DNA from: an uncultured Roseburia sp.
Lineage (GTDB): Bacteria; Bacillota; Clostridia; Lachnospirales; Lachnospiraceae
Reading direction: 5' to 3'
Assembly: GCA_910584215.1 (NCBI GenBank)
Contig: CAJTYI010000090.1
Span: 1-12,410, forward strand
DNA length: 12,410 nt
This document shows, in pieces, positions 5,733 through 12,410 of the stretch (the stretch's first letter is position 1; each line of letters opens with the position of its first letter). The notes beneath the pieces are model-generated. The model was not told the DNA's origin and searched no databases. It saw only the letters and a program-made list of their open reading frames with translations. The position numbers and the translations under genes were made by a program.

Positions 5733-6257
5733 TTGGAGGAAATGACAAGACTCTTTAATCTCGATATCCAGCTTCTGCACGATACTCTGCTTATGGCGCT
5801 TGCGGTATTTTTCCTGTTTTTCTTTATGTCGAAGTTCCTGTTCAATCCCGTGCGCAAGATGCTGCAGGAGCGGCAGGCAAAGATCGCCGGCGATATCAAG
5901 ACGGCAGAGGACGATAAGGAAGCGGCGATGGCGCTCAAAGTTCAGTATGAAGCAAAGCTTAAAGATATCGATAAAGAAGCAGAACAGATTTTAAGCGAAG
6001 CCCGCAAGAAAGCCCAGCAAAATGCGGCTAAGATTGAGGCTGACGCCAAGGAAGAGGCGGCTCGTATCATCCGAAACGCCAATCAGGAAGCAGAGCTTTC
6101 CAAGAAGCGTGCGATGGATGAGGTGAAACAGGAGATGATTACTGTCGCATCCATGATGGCGGCGAAAGTGGTCGCAGCAAATATTGATGTGGCAGTTCAG
6201 GAGCAGTTGGTTGATGAGACGTTGAAAGAAATGGGTGAATCCACATGGCAAAGCTAG
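5733..6257 (+). CDS. atpF: ATP synthase Fo subunit b, TTG start
   Basis: The peripheral stalk subunit, 174 residues. An N-terminal membrane helix (about 15-33, rich in Leu and Phe) is followed by FNPVRKMLQERQAKI, then a long charged coiled coil (about 40-140, many Ala/Glu/Lys). The C-terminal part contacts subunit delta. Only one b gene is present, so the stalk is a homodimer. The best start is TTG at 5733, seven bases after AAAGGAGG (5718-5725). The ATG at 5742 lies only two bases after a second GGAGG that is itself within the coding sequence. Starting at TTG adds three residues. The 3' end overlaps atpH by 13 bases. Confidence 0.93.
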   Translation: MEEMTRLFNLDIQLLHDTLLMALAVFFLFFFMSKFLFNPVRKMLQERQAKIAGDIKTAEDDKEAAMALKVQYEAKLKDIDKEAEQILSEARKKAQQNAAKIEADAKEEAARIIRNANQEAELSKKRAMDEVKQEMITVASMMAAKVVAANIDVAVQEQLVDETLKEMGESTWQS

Positions 6258-6811
6258 TATCAAAAACATACGGTGACGCATTGTTTGAAGTGGCGGAGGA
6301 AAGTGGAAGATTGGACGCTTACTGGGAGGAGGCAAAAGCAGTTGCGGCTGCTTTGGAGGACAGCCCCCAGTTGTTCAAACTGATGGCTCACCCTAAGATC
6401 GTGAAAGAAGAAAAGATCAAGTTGATCGAAGAAATATTTTCAGAGAAAGCCTCGGCAGAGCTGGTGGGATTGCTTCGGATGTTAGTGGACAAGGAGCATT
6501 TTGAGGAAGTGCCCCAGGTACTTGATTATTTTATCAACCGGGTAAAAGAGTTGAAAAATATTGGAACCGCCTATGTGACGACCGCGATGGAATTGACCGG
6601 GGAACAGAGAGCGGCGGTGGAGGGGCGTCTTTTAGACACTACCAGATATGTGCAGTTTGAAATGCATTACGCAGTGGATTCTTCCCTGATCGGCGGAATC
6701 GTGATCCGCATCGGCGACCGTGTCGTTGACGGAAGTGTCAGAACAAAGTTGTATGATCTGACGAGAGAATTATCAAAAATACAGTTGAAAGCAGGTGAAT
6801 GCGCTTCATGA
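6245..6811 (+). CDS. atpH: ATP synthase F1 subunit delta
   Basis: Joins the b-stalk to the top of the alpha3beta3 head. It has 188 residues. The N-terminal helical domain begins KTYGDALFEVAEE and includes MAHPKIVKEEKIKLI. The C-terminal domain holds the family signature SSLIGGIVIRIGDRVVDGSV (about 155-174). Its ATG at 6245 lies within the end of atpF, with only a weak GGGTGA upstream, suggesting translational coupling. Its stop is joined to the atpA start as ATGA (6808-6811). Confidence 0.95.
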   Translation: MAKLVSKTYGDALFEVAEESGRLDAYWEEAKAVAAALEDSPQLFKLMAHPKIVKEEKIKLIEEIFSEKASAELVGLLRMLVDKEHFEEVPQVLDYFINRVKELKNIGTAYVTTAMELTGEQRAAVEGRLLDTTRYVQFEMHYAVDSSLIGGIVIRIGDRVVDGSVRTKLYDLTRELSKIQLKAGECAS

Positions 6812-8316
6812 ATTTAAAACCAGAAGAAATAAGTTCCGTAATCAAAGAACAGATTAAACGGTATGCGGCGCAGTTAGAGGTAGCTGACGTCGGCACCGTA
6901 ATCCAGGTGGCAGACGGTATCGCACGTATTCACGGTCTTGACAATGCAATGCAGGGAGAGCTTTTAGAGTTCCCCGGTGAAGTATATGGAATGGTGTTGA
7001 ACCTTGAGGAGGATAATGTAGGAGCCGTATTGCTCGGCAGCCAGAAAAATATCAACGAGGGCGATACCGTTAAGACAACCGGACGCGTGGTTGAGGTTCC
7101 GGTGGGTGACGCGCTGTTGGGGCGTGTCGTAAATGCATTGGGACAGCCGATTGACGGCAAAGGTCCGATCGAGACCGACAAATATCGCCAGATCGAGCGA
7201 GTGGCATCCGGCGTTATCTCCAGAAAGTCCGTAGATACACCGTTGCAGACCGGTATCAAGGCCATTGACTCCATGATTCCGATTGGACGCGGCCAGCGAG
7301 AGTTAATCATCGGCGACAGACAGACCGGTAAGACAGCGATCGCCATCGACACGATCATCAATCAGAAAGGCCAGGGCGTAAAGTGTATCTATGTTGCGAT
7401 CGGCCAGAAAGCCTCCACCGTGGCGGCGATCGTCAATACATTGGAGGAGTTCGGCGCGATGGCCTACACGACGGTGGTTGCTTCCACGGCCAGTGAGCTG
7501 GCGCCGTTACAGTATATTGCACCGTATGCCGGATGCGCGATCGGTGAAGAGTGGATGGAGAACGGGCAGGATGTGCTTGTCATTTATGACGATTTGAGTA
7601 AGCACGCAACCGCATACCGTACCCTGTCCTTGCTTTTGAAGAGGCCGCCAGGGCGTGAGGCTTATCCCGGTGATGTATTCTACTTACATTCCAGACTGTT
7701 GGAGCGTGCGGCAAGACTATCCGACAAATTAGGCGGCGGTTCGCTGACGGCACTGCCGATTATCGAGACGCAGGCGGGCGACGTTTCCGCATATATTCCC
7801 ACGAATGTTATCTCTATCACGGACGGCCAGATCTATCTTGAGACCGAAATGTTTAATGCCGGTTTCCGCCCGGCGATCAATGCGGGACTTTCCGTATCGC
7901 GTGTCGGCGGCGCTGCGCAGATTAAGGCGATGAAGAAGATTGCCGCGCCGATTCGTACTGAGCTCGCACAGTATCGTGAGCTTGCCGCTTTCTCCCAGTT
8001 TGGCTCCGAGCTGGACGCCGACACGACTGAGAAGTTAGCGCAGGGCGAGAGAATCCGAGAGATGTTAAAGCAGCCGCAGTATCAGCCGATGGCCGTAGAA
8101 AAGCAGGTCATCATCGTCTATGCTGCCACCAAGAAATACTTGATGGACATTCCGGTTGCACAGGTGCTTCCGTTTGAGGCAGCTCTGTTTGATTACATCG
8201 AGACCAAGTATCCGGAGATCACGGAGAGTATTCGCAGCACCAAGGTCATCAGCGAGGAGATGGAGAAGAAGCTGGTGCAGGCGATTGAAGAGTGTAAAAA
8301 GCAATTCTTAAAGTAA
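6808..8316 (+). CDS. atpA: ATP synthase F1 subunit alpha
   Basis: The regulatory nucleotide-binding subunit of the catalytic hexamer, 502 residues. An N-terminal beta-barrel (to about 95) is followed by the nucleotide-binding domain with P-loop GDRQTGKT (169-176). The arginine finger is R365 in the signature PAINAGLSVSRVGG, and a C-terminal helical domain follows. All key residues are present. The ATG at 6808 is chosen because it overlaps the atpH stop as ATGA and has AGGTGA nine bases upstream. The in-frame ATG at 6799 touches that ribosome binding site. A hairpin follows the gene. Confidence 0.98.
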   Translation: MNLKPEEISSVIKEQIKRYAAQLEVADVGTVIQVADGIARIHGLDNAMQGELLEFPGEVYGMVLNLEEDNVGAVLLGSQKNINEGDTVKTTGRVVEVPVGDALLGRVVNALGQPIDGKGPIETDKYRQIERVASGVISRKSVDTPLQTGIKAIDSMIPIGRGQRELIIGDRQTGKTAIAIDTIINQKGQGVKCIYVAIGQKASTVAAIVNTLEEFGAMAYTTVVASTASELAPLQYIAPYAGCAIGEEWMENGQDVLVIYDDLSKHATAYRTLSLLLKRPPGREAYPGDVFYLHSRLLERAARLSDKLGGGSLTALPIIETQAGDVSAYIPTNVISITDGQIYLETEMFNAGFRPAINAGLSVSRVGGAAQIKAMKKIAAPIRTELAQYRELAAFSQFGSELDADTTEKLAQGERIREMLKQPQYQPMAVEKQVIIVYAATKKYLMDIPVAQVLPFEAALFDYIETKYPEITESIRSTKVISEEMEKKLVQAIEECKKQFLK

Positions 8317-8329
8317 TCAGGTAGAAACG

Positions 8330-8356
8330 TTCCGCTCTATTGCGTAATGAGCGGAA
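8330..8356 (+). other. Strong hairpin between atpA and atpG
   Basis: TTCCGCTC (8330-8337) pairs exactly with GAGCGGAA (8349-8356). Past a one-base bulge, ATT (8339-8341) pairs with AAT (8346-8348) around a GCGT loop, giving 11 pairs. An A-rich run and the atpG ribosome binding site follow instead of a U-tract. This suggests an mRNA processing or stability element separating atpA from atpG, not a terminator. Confidence 0.55.
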
Positions 8357-8382
8357 ATAAAAGAGAAAGGCGGTGTGCGATT

Positions 8383-9246
8383 ATGGCCTCGATGAGGGAC
8401 ATAAAAAGAAGAAAAAGCAGCATACAGAGTACGCAGCAAATCACAAAAGCCATGAAGCTTGTTTCTACCGTAAAGTTGCAGAAGGCAAAGAACAGAGCGG
8501 AGCAGACCAATCCATATTTTAATTATATGTATCAGACTGTCACCTCAATGCTGGCAAAGTCCAGCACGATCAACCACCCGTATCTGACTAAGAACGAGTC
8601 GCCCCGCAAGGCGGTGATCGTGATTACTTCAAACCGCGGTCTGGCCGGGGGTTATAACTCCAATATCGTGAAGCTTGTTGCGGCTAGTGAGGAGCTGCCG
8701 CGTGGGGACGTGCAGGTCTATGCGATCGGCGGCAAGGGAAGGGATGCGTTGGAGCGCAGAGGTTACAAGATCAAAATGGACGATTCCGACATTATGGAAT
8801 CGCCTGTTTATGAGGATGCGTCGGCGCTTTGCCGCCAGGTGTTGGAAGATTTTACATCGGGTGAGGTCGGCGAGATTTATCTTGCCTACACGCATTTTAA
8901 AAATACCGTCAGCCATGAGCCGAAGCTGATGAAGCTTCTGCCGATCGAGTTTGATGAGGAGGAGATCAAGGATGCAGCCGATGCCAACGTTCTCATGAAT
9001 TATGAGCCGAACGAGGAGGAGGCGTTGGATATGATTATTCCCAAATACCTGACCAGCCTTTTTTATGGCGCGCTCGTGGAGGCGGTTGCCAGTGAGAACG
9101 GGGCCAGGATGCAGGCGATGGATTCTGCAACCAGCAACGCAGAAGAAATGATTAGTGATTTGACCTTGAAATACAACAGAGCGCGTCAGGGCTCTATCAC
9201 ACAGGAGCTTACAGAGATTATCGCGGGTGCGTCTGCGATTTCCTGA
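8383..9246 (+). CDS. atpG: ATP synthase F1 subunit gamma
   Basis: The central rotor shaft, 287 residues. The N-terminal helix contains MRDIKRRKSSIQSTQQITKA and MKLVSTVKLQKAK, which with the C-terminal helix forms the antiparallel coiled coil inside the head. The middle Rossmann-like domain starts with VIVITSNRGLAGGYN (about 78-92). The C-terminal segment contains SNAEEMISDLTLKYNRARQ and the conserved TQELTEI. The ATG at 8383 follows an AAAGGCGGTG ribosome binding site. An in-frame ATG at 8347 sits inside the preceding hairpin and would add 12 residues not found in the family. A gap of 107 bases without a clear hairpin or promoter separates it from atpD. Confidence 0.96.
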   Translation: MASMRDIKRRKSSIQSTQQITKAMKLVSTVKLQKAKNRAEQTNPYFNYMYQTVTSMLAKSSTINHPYLTKNESPRKAVIVITSNRGLAGGYNSNIVKLVAASEELPRGDVQVYAIGGKGRDALERRGYKIKMDDSDIMESPVYEDASALCRQVLEDFTSGEVGEIYLAYTHFKNTVSHEPKLMKLLPIEFDEEEIKDAADANVLMNYEPNEEEALDMIIPKYLTSLFYGALVEAVASENGARMQAMDSATSNAEEMISDLTLKYNRARQGSITQELTEIIAGASAIS

Positions 9247-9353
9247 TAAGTTTTTGTGGCAGGACATAGTTGTAAAAAGAAAGGCTGTTTTGCCGTCGTC
9301 ATCGGTGAGACGCAGTGCAGTCAGACAAATATAGTATGAAGGAGAAATAAGCG

Positions 9354-10763
9354 ATGGCTAATAAGGAAGGCAATTCCAATTGCTTAGGCAAGATTACCCA
9401 GGTAATCAGCGCCGTTCTGGACATCAAGTTCACAGAGGGCAGTCTGCCGGAGATCAATGATGCTATCCGCGTGCCCTTAAAGAACGGCGGCGAGCTGGTA
9501 GTGGAGGTATCGCAGCATCTGGGTGACGATACGGTGCGCTGTATTGCCATGGGACCTACCGACGGATTGGTGCGCGGTATGGATGCGATCGCCACCGGGG
9601 GGCCGATTCATGTGCCGGTCGGCGAGAATACGCTGGGGCGCATGTTTAACGTTCTCGGCAAGCCGATCGATGAGATCGATCCGCCGGGGGGAGTGGAGAA
9701 CTGGCCGATTCACAGGCCGGCGCCTGCGTTTGAGGAGCAGGCTACTTCACAGGAAATGTTAGAGACCGGCATCAAGGTCGTTGACCTTTTGTGTCCTTAC
9801 CAGAAAGGCGGTAAGATCGGTCTGTTCGGAGGCGCCGGTGTTGGTAAGACCGTATTGATACAGGAGCTGATTCACAATATCGCGACCGAGCACGGCGGAT
9901 ATTCCGTGTTTACCGGTGTCGGTGAGCGCACGCGTGAGGGAAATGACCTTTATTACGAGATGAAAGAGTCGGGCGTTATCGACAAGACTACCATGGTATT
10001 CGGACAGATGAACGAGCCGCCGGGAGCGCGTATGCGCGTTGCCCTGACGGGTCTTACCATGGCAGAATATTTCCGCGACCGCGGCGGTAAAGATGTGCTT
10101 TTGTTCATAGACAATATTTTCCGTTTTACACAGGCAGGTTCCGAGGTGTCCGCTCTGTTGGGACGCGTGCCCTCGGCCGTTGGTTATCAGCCGACATTGC
10201 AGACGGAGATGGGTGCTTTGCAGGAGCGCATCACTTCCACCAAAAAGGGTTCCATCACTTCCGTTCAGGCGGTGTATGTGCCGGCCGATGACTTGACTGA
10301 CCCGGCGCCGGCGACCACATTTGCCCATCTGGACGCGACGACCGTATTGGATCGTTCCATTGTGGAGCTTGGTATCTATCCGGCCGTTGACCCGCTGGGG
10401 TCCACTTCCCGCATCCTTGACCCGCGTATCTTGGGACAGGAGCACTTTGACGTGGCCCGCGGCGTGCAGGAGATTTTGCAGAAATACAAAGAATTGCAGG
10501 ATATCATTGCCATCCTTGGTATGGACGAGCTTTCTGAGGAAGATAAGATCGTAGTCAACCGTGCAAGAAAGGTACAGAGATTTTTGTCACAGCCGTTTTC
10601 CGTTGCGACGCAGTTTACGGGCCTTGAGGGCAAATATGTACCGATCGCTGAGACGATTCGTGGTTTTAAAGAGATCCTTGAGGGAAAACATGACGATATT
10701 CCGGAGAGCTATTTCTTAAACGCAGGCACCATCGACGAGGTTCGTGCAAAATATAATCAGTAG
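9354..10763 (+). CDS. atpD: ATP synthase F1 subunit beta
   Basis: The catalytic subunit, 469 residues. The P-loop GGAGVGKT lies at 159-166 and the catalytic glutamate is E191 in GVGERTREG. The Walker B region is VLLFIDNIFRF near 248-258. The family signature PAVDPLGSTS is at 343-352, and DELSEED at 391-397 is the segment that contacts epsilon and gamma. The N-terminal beta-barrel covers about the first 80 residues, preceded by a short MANKEGNSNCLG extension. All catalytic residues are present. The ATG at 9354 follows AAGGAG at nine bases. Confidence 0.98.
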   Translation: MANKEGNSNCLGKITQVISAVLDIKFTEGSLPEINDAIRVPLKNGGELVVEVSQHLGDDTVRCIAMGPTDGLVRGMDAIATGGPIHVPVGENTLGRMFNVLGKPIDEIDPPGGVENWPIHRPAPAFEEQATSQEMLETGIKVVDLLCPYQKGGKIGLFGGAGVGKTVLIQELIHNIATEHGGYSVFTGVGERTREGNDLYYEMKESGVIDKTTMVFGQMNEPPGARMRVALTGLTMAEYFRDRGGKDVLLFIDNIFRFTQAGSEVSALLGRVPSAVGYQPTLQTEMGALQERITSTKKGSITSVQAVYVPADDLTDPAPATTFAHLDATTVLDRSIVELGIYPAVDPLGSTSRILDPRILGQEHFDVARGVQEILQKYKELQDIIAILGMDELSEEDKIVVNRARKVQRFLSQPFSVATQFTGLEGKYVPIAETIRGFKEILEGKHDDIPESYFLNAGTIDEVRAKYNQ

Positions 10764-10780
10764 GAAATGAGGAAAAGTGC

Positions 10781-11191
10781 ATGGCAGATGAAACCAGAAT
10801 TTTTAGCGTAGAGATCATCACGCCAGACCGTGTTTTTTATACCGGTGAAGCGACCATGATCGAATTTAATACAGCTGCCGGTGAGCTGGGTGTCTACAAG
10901 AAACATATCCCGCTTACTACGGTCCTCGCACCGGGTATCGTCAAGATTCATAAAGACGGTGAGGAGGATGTTCTGGCGGCAGTTCATTCCGGTTTTGCCG
11001 AGATTCTGCCTGAAAAGGTGATAATTCTTGCAGAAATAGCGGAATGGCCAAATGAGATTGACAGGAATCGTGCGGAGGCGGCGCGAAAGCGCGCCCAGGA
11101 GCGTCTTGCCAACAAAACAGAGGCGGTGGACGTAAAACGCGCAGAGCTTGCCCTGCGAAAGGCTTTGGTACGAATTGACGTTGCAAAGTAA
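10781..11191 (+). CDS. atpC: ATP synthase F1 subunit epsilon
   Basis: The foot of the central stalk, linking gamma to the c-ring and, in many bacteria, inhibiting ATP hydrolysis. It has 136 residues. The N-terminal beta-sandwich (about 1-85) has the typical ITPDRVFYTGEA start, GELGVYKKHIPL and HSGFAEI. A C-terminal pair of helices (about 95-136) contains RAEAARKRAQERL. The ATG at 10781 follows TGAGGA, 17 bases after the atpD stop. It is the last gene of the operon and is followed by a terminator. Confidence 0.96.
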   Translation: MADETRIFSVEIITPDRVFYTGEATMIEFNTAAGELGVYKKHIPLTTVLAPGIVKIHKDGEEDVLAAVHSGFAEILPEKVIILAEIAEWPNEIDRNRAEAARKRAQERLANKTEAVDVKRAELALRKALVRIDVAK

Positions 11192-11201
11192 CAAAATAGG
11201 G

Positions 11202-11273
11202 GCTGTCACAGGGAGGAGATGACATCTTGTTTGGTGAGCAAGAACAGTTATCTCCTGCGGTGGCGGCTTTTTT
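11202..11273 (+). terminator. Long intrinsic terminator of the atp operon
   Basis: An outer stem GCTGTCAC/GTGGCGGC (11202-11209 with 11260-11267, including two G-U pairs) encloses an inner nine-pair stem (GGAGATGAC 11215-11223 with GTTATCTCC 11247-11255). The apical loop can form a further CTTG/CAAG pair. T6 follows at 11268-11273, then CCTTTT. Size and U-tract support a strong terminator. Confidence 0.82.
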
Positions 11274-11292
11274 CCTTTTCATTGGAATGACG

Positions 11293-11314
11293 CACACTTT
11301 AGGGGATTAGTGTG
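11293..11314. repeat. Short inverted repeat upstream of the histidine phosphatase gene
   Basis: CACACT (11293-11298) and AGTGTG (11309-11314) are exact reverse complements with a ten-base spacer. It lies ten bases upstream of a TTGACA hexamer, a place where an activator or repressor could bind. It is short enough to be chance. Confidence 0.3.
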
Positions 11315-11323
11315 AAAATTAGC

Positions 11324-11354
11324 TTGACATTTGATTTTATCACACGGCTATTTG
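11324..11354 (+). promoter_or_regulatory. Possible promoter with consensus -35 and poor -10
   Basis: TTGACA (11324-11329) is a perfect -35 hexamer, but the sequence 17-19 bases downstream (GCTATT or TATTTG, 11347-11354) matches TATAAT poorly. It could be activator-dependent, or it may not be a promoter. Another promoter is needed for the next gene unless it is read from the atp operon through its terminator. Confidence 0.35.
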
Positions 11355-11444
11355 TGCCGAGAACGTCACAAATCAGCCTTGATACGGCAAGAGAAACAGT
11401 TTTGCATATTTCTCTTGCGGTTCCTCGAACGTATACGTTCTCGG
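11351..11444 (+). other. Candidate structured RNA leader of the histidine phosphatase gene
   Basis: Several exact pairings are packed into 94 bases. TTTGTG/CACAAA (11351-11356 with 11367-11372) has the ten-base loop CCGAGAACGT. TCA/TGA (11373-11375 with 11380-11382) is a minor hairpin. GCAAGAGAAA/TTTCTCTTGC (11387-11396 with 11409-11418) is a perfect ten-pair stem. The loop CCGAGAACGT (11357-11366) is perfectly complementary to ACGTTCTCGG (11435-11444), four bases before the GGAG ribosome binding site. The two long-range arms could close a multibranched domain, or form a pseudoknot with the first loop. I do not recognise a named riboswitch or T-box. Function is unknown. Confidence 0.45.
11427..11440. 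promoter_or_regulatory. 14-bp perfect palindrome, possible operator
   Basis: GAACGTATACGTTC reads identically on both strands and lies 17 bases before the GTG start of the phosphatase gene. A further GAACGT half occurs at 11361-11366. It could be a repressor site, or the palindrome may arise from alternative RNA pairing in the leader. Confidence 0.4.
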
Positions 11445-11457
11445 AATGGAGATTTTT

Positions 11458-12072
11458 GTGACGATATATTTTGCACGGCATGGTGAGACAGATTGGAATG
11501 TACAAAAAAGAATACAGGGGACAACGGATATTCCGCTCAACGAGAGAGGGATTATGCAGGCCAGGATGCTGGCGGATACGCTCAAAGAGCGTCACATGCG
11601 CCTGGATAGAGTCTATACGTCGCCGCAGAAGCGGGCGAAAGAGACTGCGATGATTGCGGCGGAGGCCGTCGAGGCGGACTGTGTTGTGATTGACGAGCTT
11701 CGAGAGATGGATTTGGGGCTGTGGGAGGGCTCAAACTGGGATATCATAGAGGAAGAAAACAGTGAGATTTATCGCGCGTGGAGAAAGGATAAGCGCTATG
11801 TGCATATCCCGTGCGGAGAAAACTATAATGAATTATTAAAGAGAACATTAGCGGCTGTGCAGAAGATTTTGGCGCAGGAGGCAGAGGATGTGCTTGCTGT
11901 CAGCCACAGCGCCGTCATCATGGTGCTCCGCTGCTATATCGCGGGGATGTCGTTTGAAGAGATGCCCGGCGGTTTGAAGCTGCGCAACGCACAGATGGTA
12001 CCCCTGCAAGAGAGCGAGCTGCGGGAGGCGATCTGCCGCTTTCAGATAGAGGAGAATTTAAGAGAAAAATAA
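11458..12072 (+). CDS. Histidine phosphatase family protein (phosphoglycerate mutase-like)
   Basis: A 204-residue soluble enzyme of the branch-1 histidine phosphatase superfamily. The phosphorylated histidine is His8 in ARHGETDWN. Other pocket residues are Arg7, Arg59 (SPQKRAKETA), Glu83 (LREMDLGLWEG) and His150 (AVSHSAVI). All catalytic positions are present. Members include broad-specificity phosphatases (PhoE), cofactor-dependent mutases and alpha-ribazole phosphatase (CobC). Length and the absence of mutase-specific insertions favour a small-molecule phosphatase, substrate unknown; no cobalamin genes are nearby. GTG at 11458 is chosen because GGAG (11448-11451) lies six bases upstream; the ATG at 11446 overlaps that site and has none of its own. 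The upstream leader is unusually structured. The next gene, a sugar-phosphate kinase, starts 60 bases later on the same strand. Confidence 0.88.
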   Translation: MTIYFARHGETDWNVQKRIQGTTDIPLNERGIMQARMLADTLKERHMRLDRVYTSPQKRAKETAMIAAEAVEADCVVIDELREMDLGLWEGSNWDIIEEENSEIYRAWRKDKRYVHIPCGENYNELLKRTLAAVQKILAQEAEDVLAVSHSAVIMVLRCYIAGMSFEEMPGGLKLRNAQMVPLQESELREAICRFQIEENLREK

Positions 12073-12132
12073 GAATAGACAAAAGATTAATTTAATATAA
12101 AAGGGTAAGATTGGAACAGGAGGATGAAACCA

Positions 12133-12410
12133 ATGATTTATACGTTGACATGTAATCCGTCTCTGGATTACATAGCTTGCGTCAAAGACTTTCAAGAGGG
12201 AGAGACGAACCGCACGGTAGAAGAAGCGATCCGCCCGGGAGGAAAAGGGATCAATGTGTCCGTAGTTTTAAATAATCTGGGACATGAGAGCACTGCTCTG
12301 GGATTTATGGCGGGTTTTACCGGGATGGAGCTGCAAAGGCTGTTAGAGGATAGCGGTATTTTTGCGCGATTCATAACGGTTGCGCATGGCGCTACGCGTA
12401 TCAATGTAAA
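12133..12410 (+). CDS. fruK: 1-phosphofructokinase-like PfkB kinase, 5' part
   Basis: The first 92 codons of a PfkB-family sugar kinase; the gene runs off the right edge. The N-terminus (MIYTLTCNPSLDY), the substrate-binding RPGGKGINVS (about 34-43), GFMAGFTGMEL and the TRINV segment near 88-92 are hallmarks of 1-phosphofructokinase and tagatose-6-phosphate kinase. The former phosphorylates fructose 1-phosphate to fructose 1,6-bisphosphate after uptake by a fructose PTS. The ATP-binding GAGD motif would lie beyond the window, so FruK and LacC-type cannot be separated. The ATG at 12133 follows AGGAGG (12118-12123) at nine bases; the in-frame ATG at 12124 abuts that site. The AT-rich stretch 12073-12117 may hold a promoter (TAGACA at 12076, TATAAA at 12096), but spacing is poor at 14 bases. 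Confidence 0.85.
   Translation, partial: MIYTLTCNPSLDYIACVKDFQEGETNRTVEEAIRPGGKGINVSVVLNNLGHESTALGFMAGFTGMELQRLLEDSGIFARFITVAHGATRINV

Noticed and set aside
8629..9267. 212-codon open frame on the minus strand inside atpG
   Set aside because: Antisense shadow of the gamma subunit with no start signal or recognisable domain.
9247..9353. Internal promoter or hairpin in the atpG-atpD gap
   Set aside because: Only very short pairings (GGC/GCC, CGTC/GACG) and no paired -35/-10 elements were found.
9759..10445. 228-codon open frame on the minus strand inside atpD
   Set aside because: It lies opposite highly conserved beta-subunit codons whose constraint explains the lack of stops.
11202..11273. 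Riboswitch or small RNA after atpC
   Set aside because: The long stem directly followed by T6 after the last operon gene is explained by an intrinsic terminator.
11427..11440. LexA (SOS) box
   Set aside because: The Gram-positive SOS box has GAAC and GTTC four bases apart; here they are six apart, and neither neighbouring gene is a repair gene.

Overview
The window looks like chromosomal DNA of an anaerobic Gram-positive bacterium of the Clostridia, probably Lachnospiraceae. This is inferred from strong AGGAGG-type ribosome binding sites, sigma-A-like promoters, a small 2[4Fe-4S] clostridial ferredoxin, and a Sua5 / low-molecular-weight phosphatase / dCMP deaminase / atp gene order resembling the ywlC-ywlE-...-atp neighbourhood of Bacillus. 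No mobile element, CRISPR array, tRNA or rRNA is visible.

Layout. Positions 1-321 are a non-coding flank with an AT-rich inverted repeat and a good promoter. They lead to a MerR-type DNA-binding protein with a coiled coil and a very basic tail (322-1065). A perfect 22-bp bidirectional terminator separates it from a convergent ferredoxin gene on the minus strand (1187-1357). A divergent intergenic region (1358-1762) carries one promoter each way. Next come three overlapping plus-strand genes: threonylcarbamoyl-AMP synthase (sua5), a low-molecular-weight phosphatase homologue lacking its catalytic cysteine, and dCMP deaminase.

A separate extended -10 promoter (3800-3827) then opens a complete F1Fo ATP synthase operon, atpZ-I-B-E-F-H-A-G-D-C (3901-11191), closed by a large terminator (11202-11273). 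The atpZ, I, B, E, F genes give the membrane sector and its assembly factor; H, A, G, D, C give the stalk and catalytic head. Subunit c carries the complete residue set of Na+-binding rotors (Q31, E64, T65, T66, Y69), so the enzyme is predicted to be Na+-coupled. Three intercistronic gaps hold hairpins, and atpB has an ATG-TGA start-stop overlapping its GTG start.

After the operon, about 180 bases (11281-11457) are dense in inverted repeats. They form a candidate structured leader in front of a histidine phosphatase gene (11458-12072). The window ends inside a 1-phosphofructokinase-like gene (from 12133).

Most of the region is ordinary housekeeping. The points most worth a second look are the Cys-to-Asp phosphatase homologue, the Na+ signature of subunit c, the structured leader before the histidine phosphatase, the start-stop at atpB, and the RacA-like architecture of the MerR protein. 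All start sites were chosen by ribosome binding site and spacing; no database search was possible.
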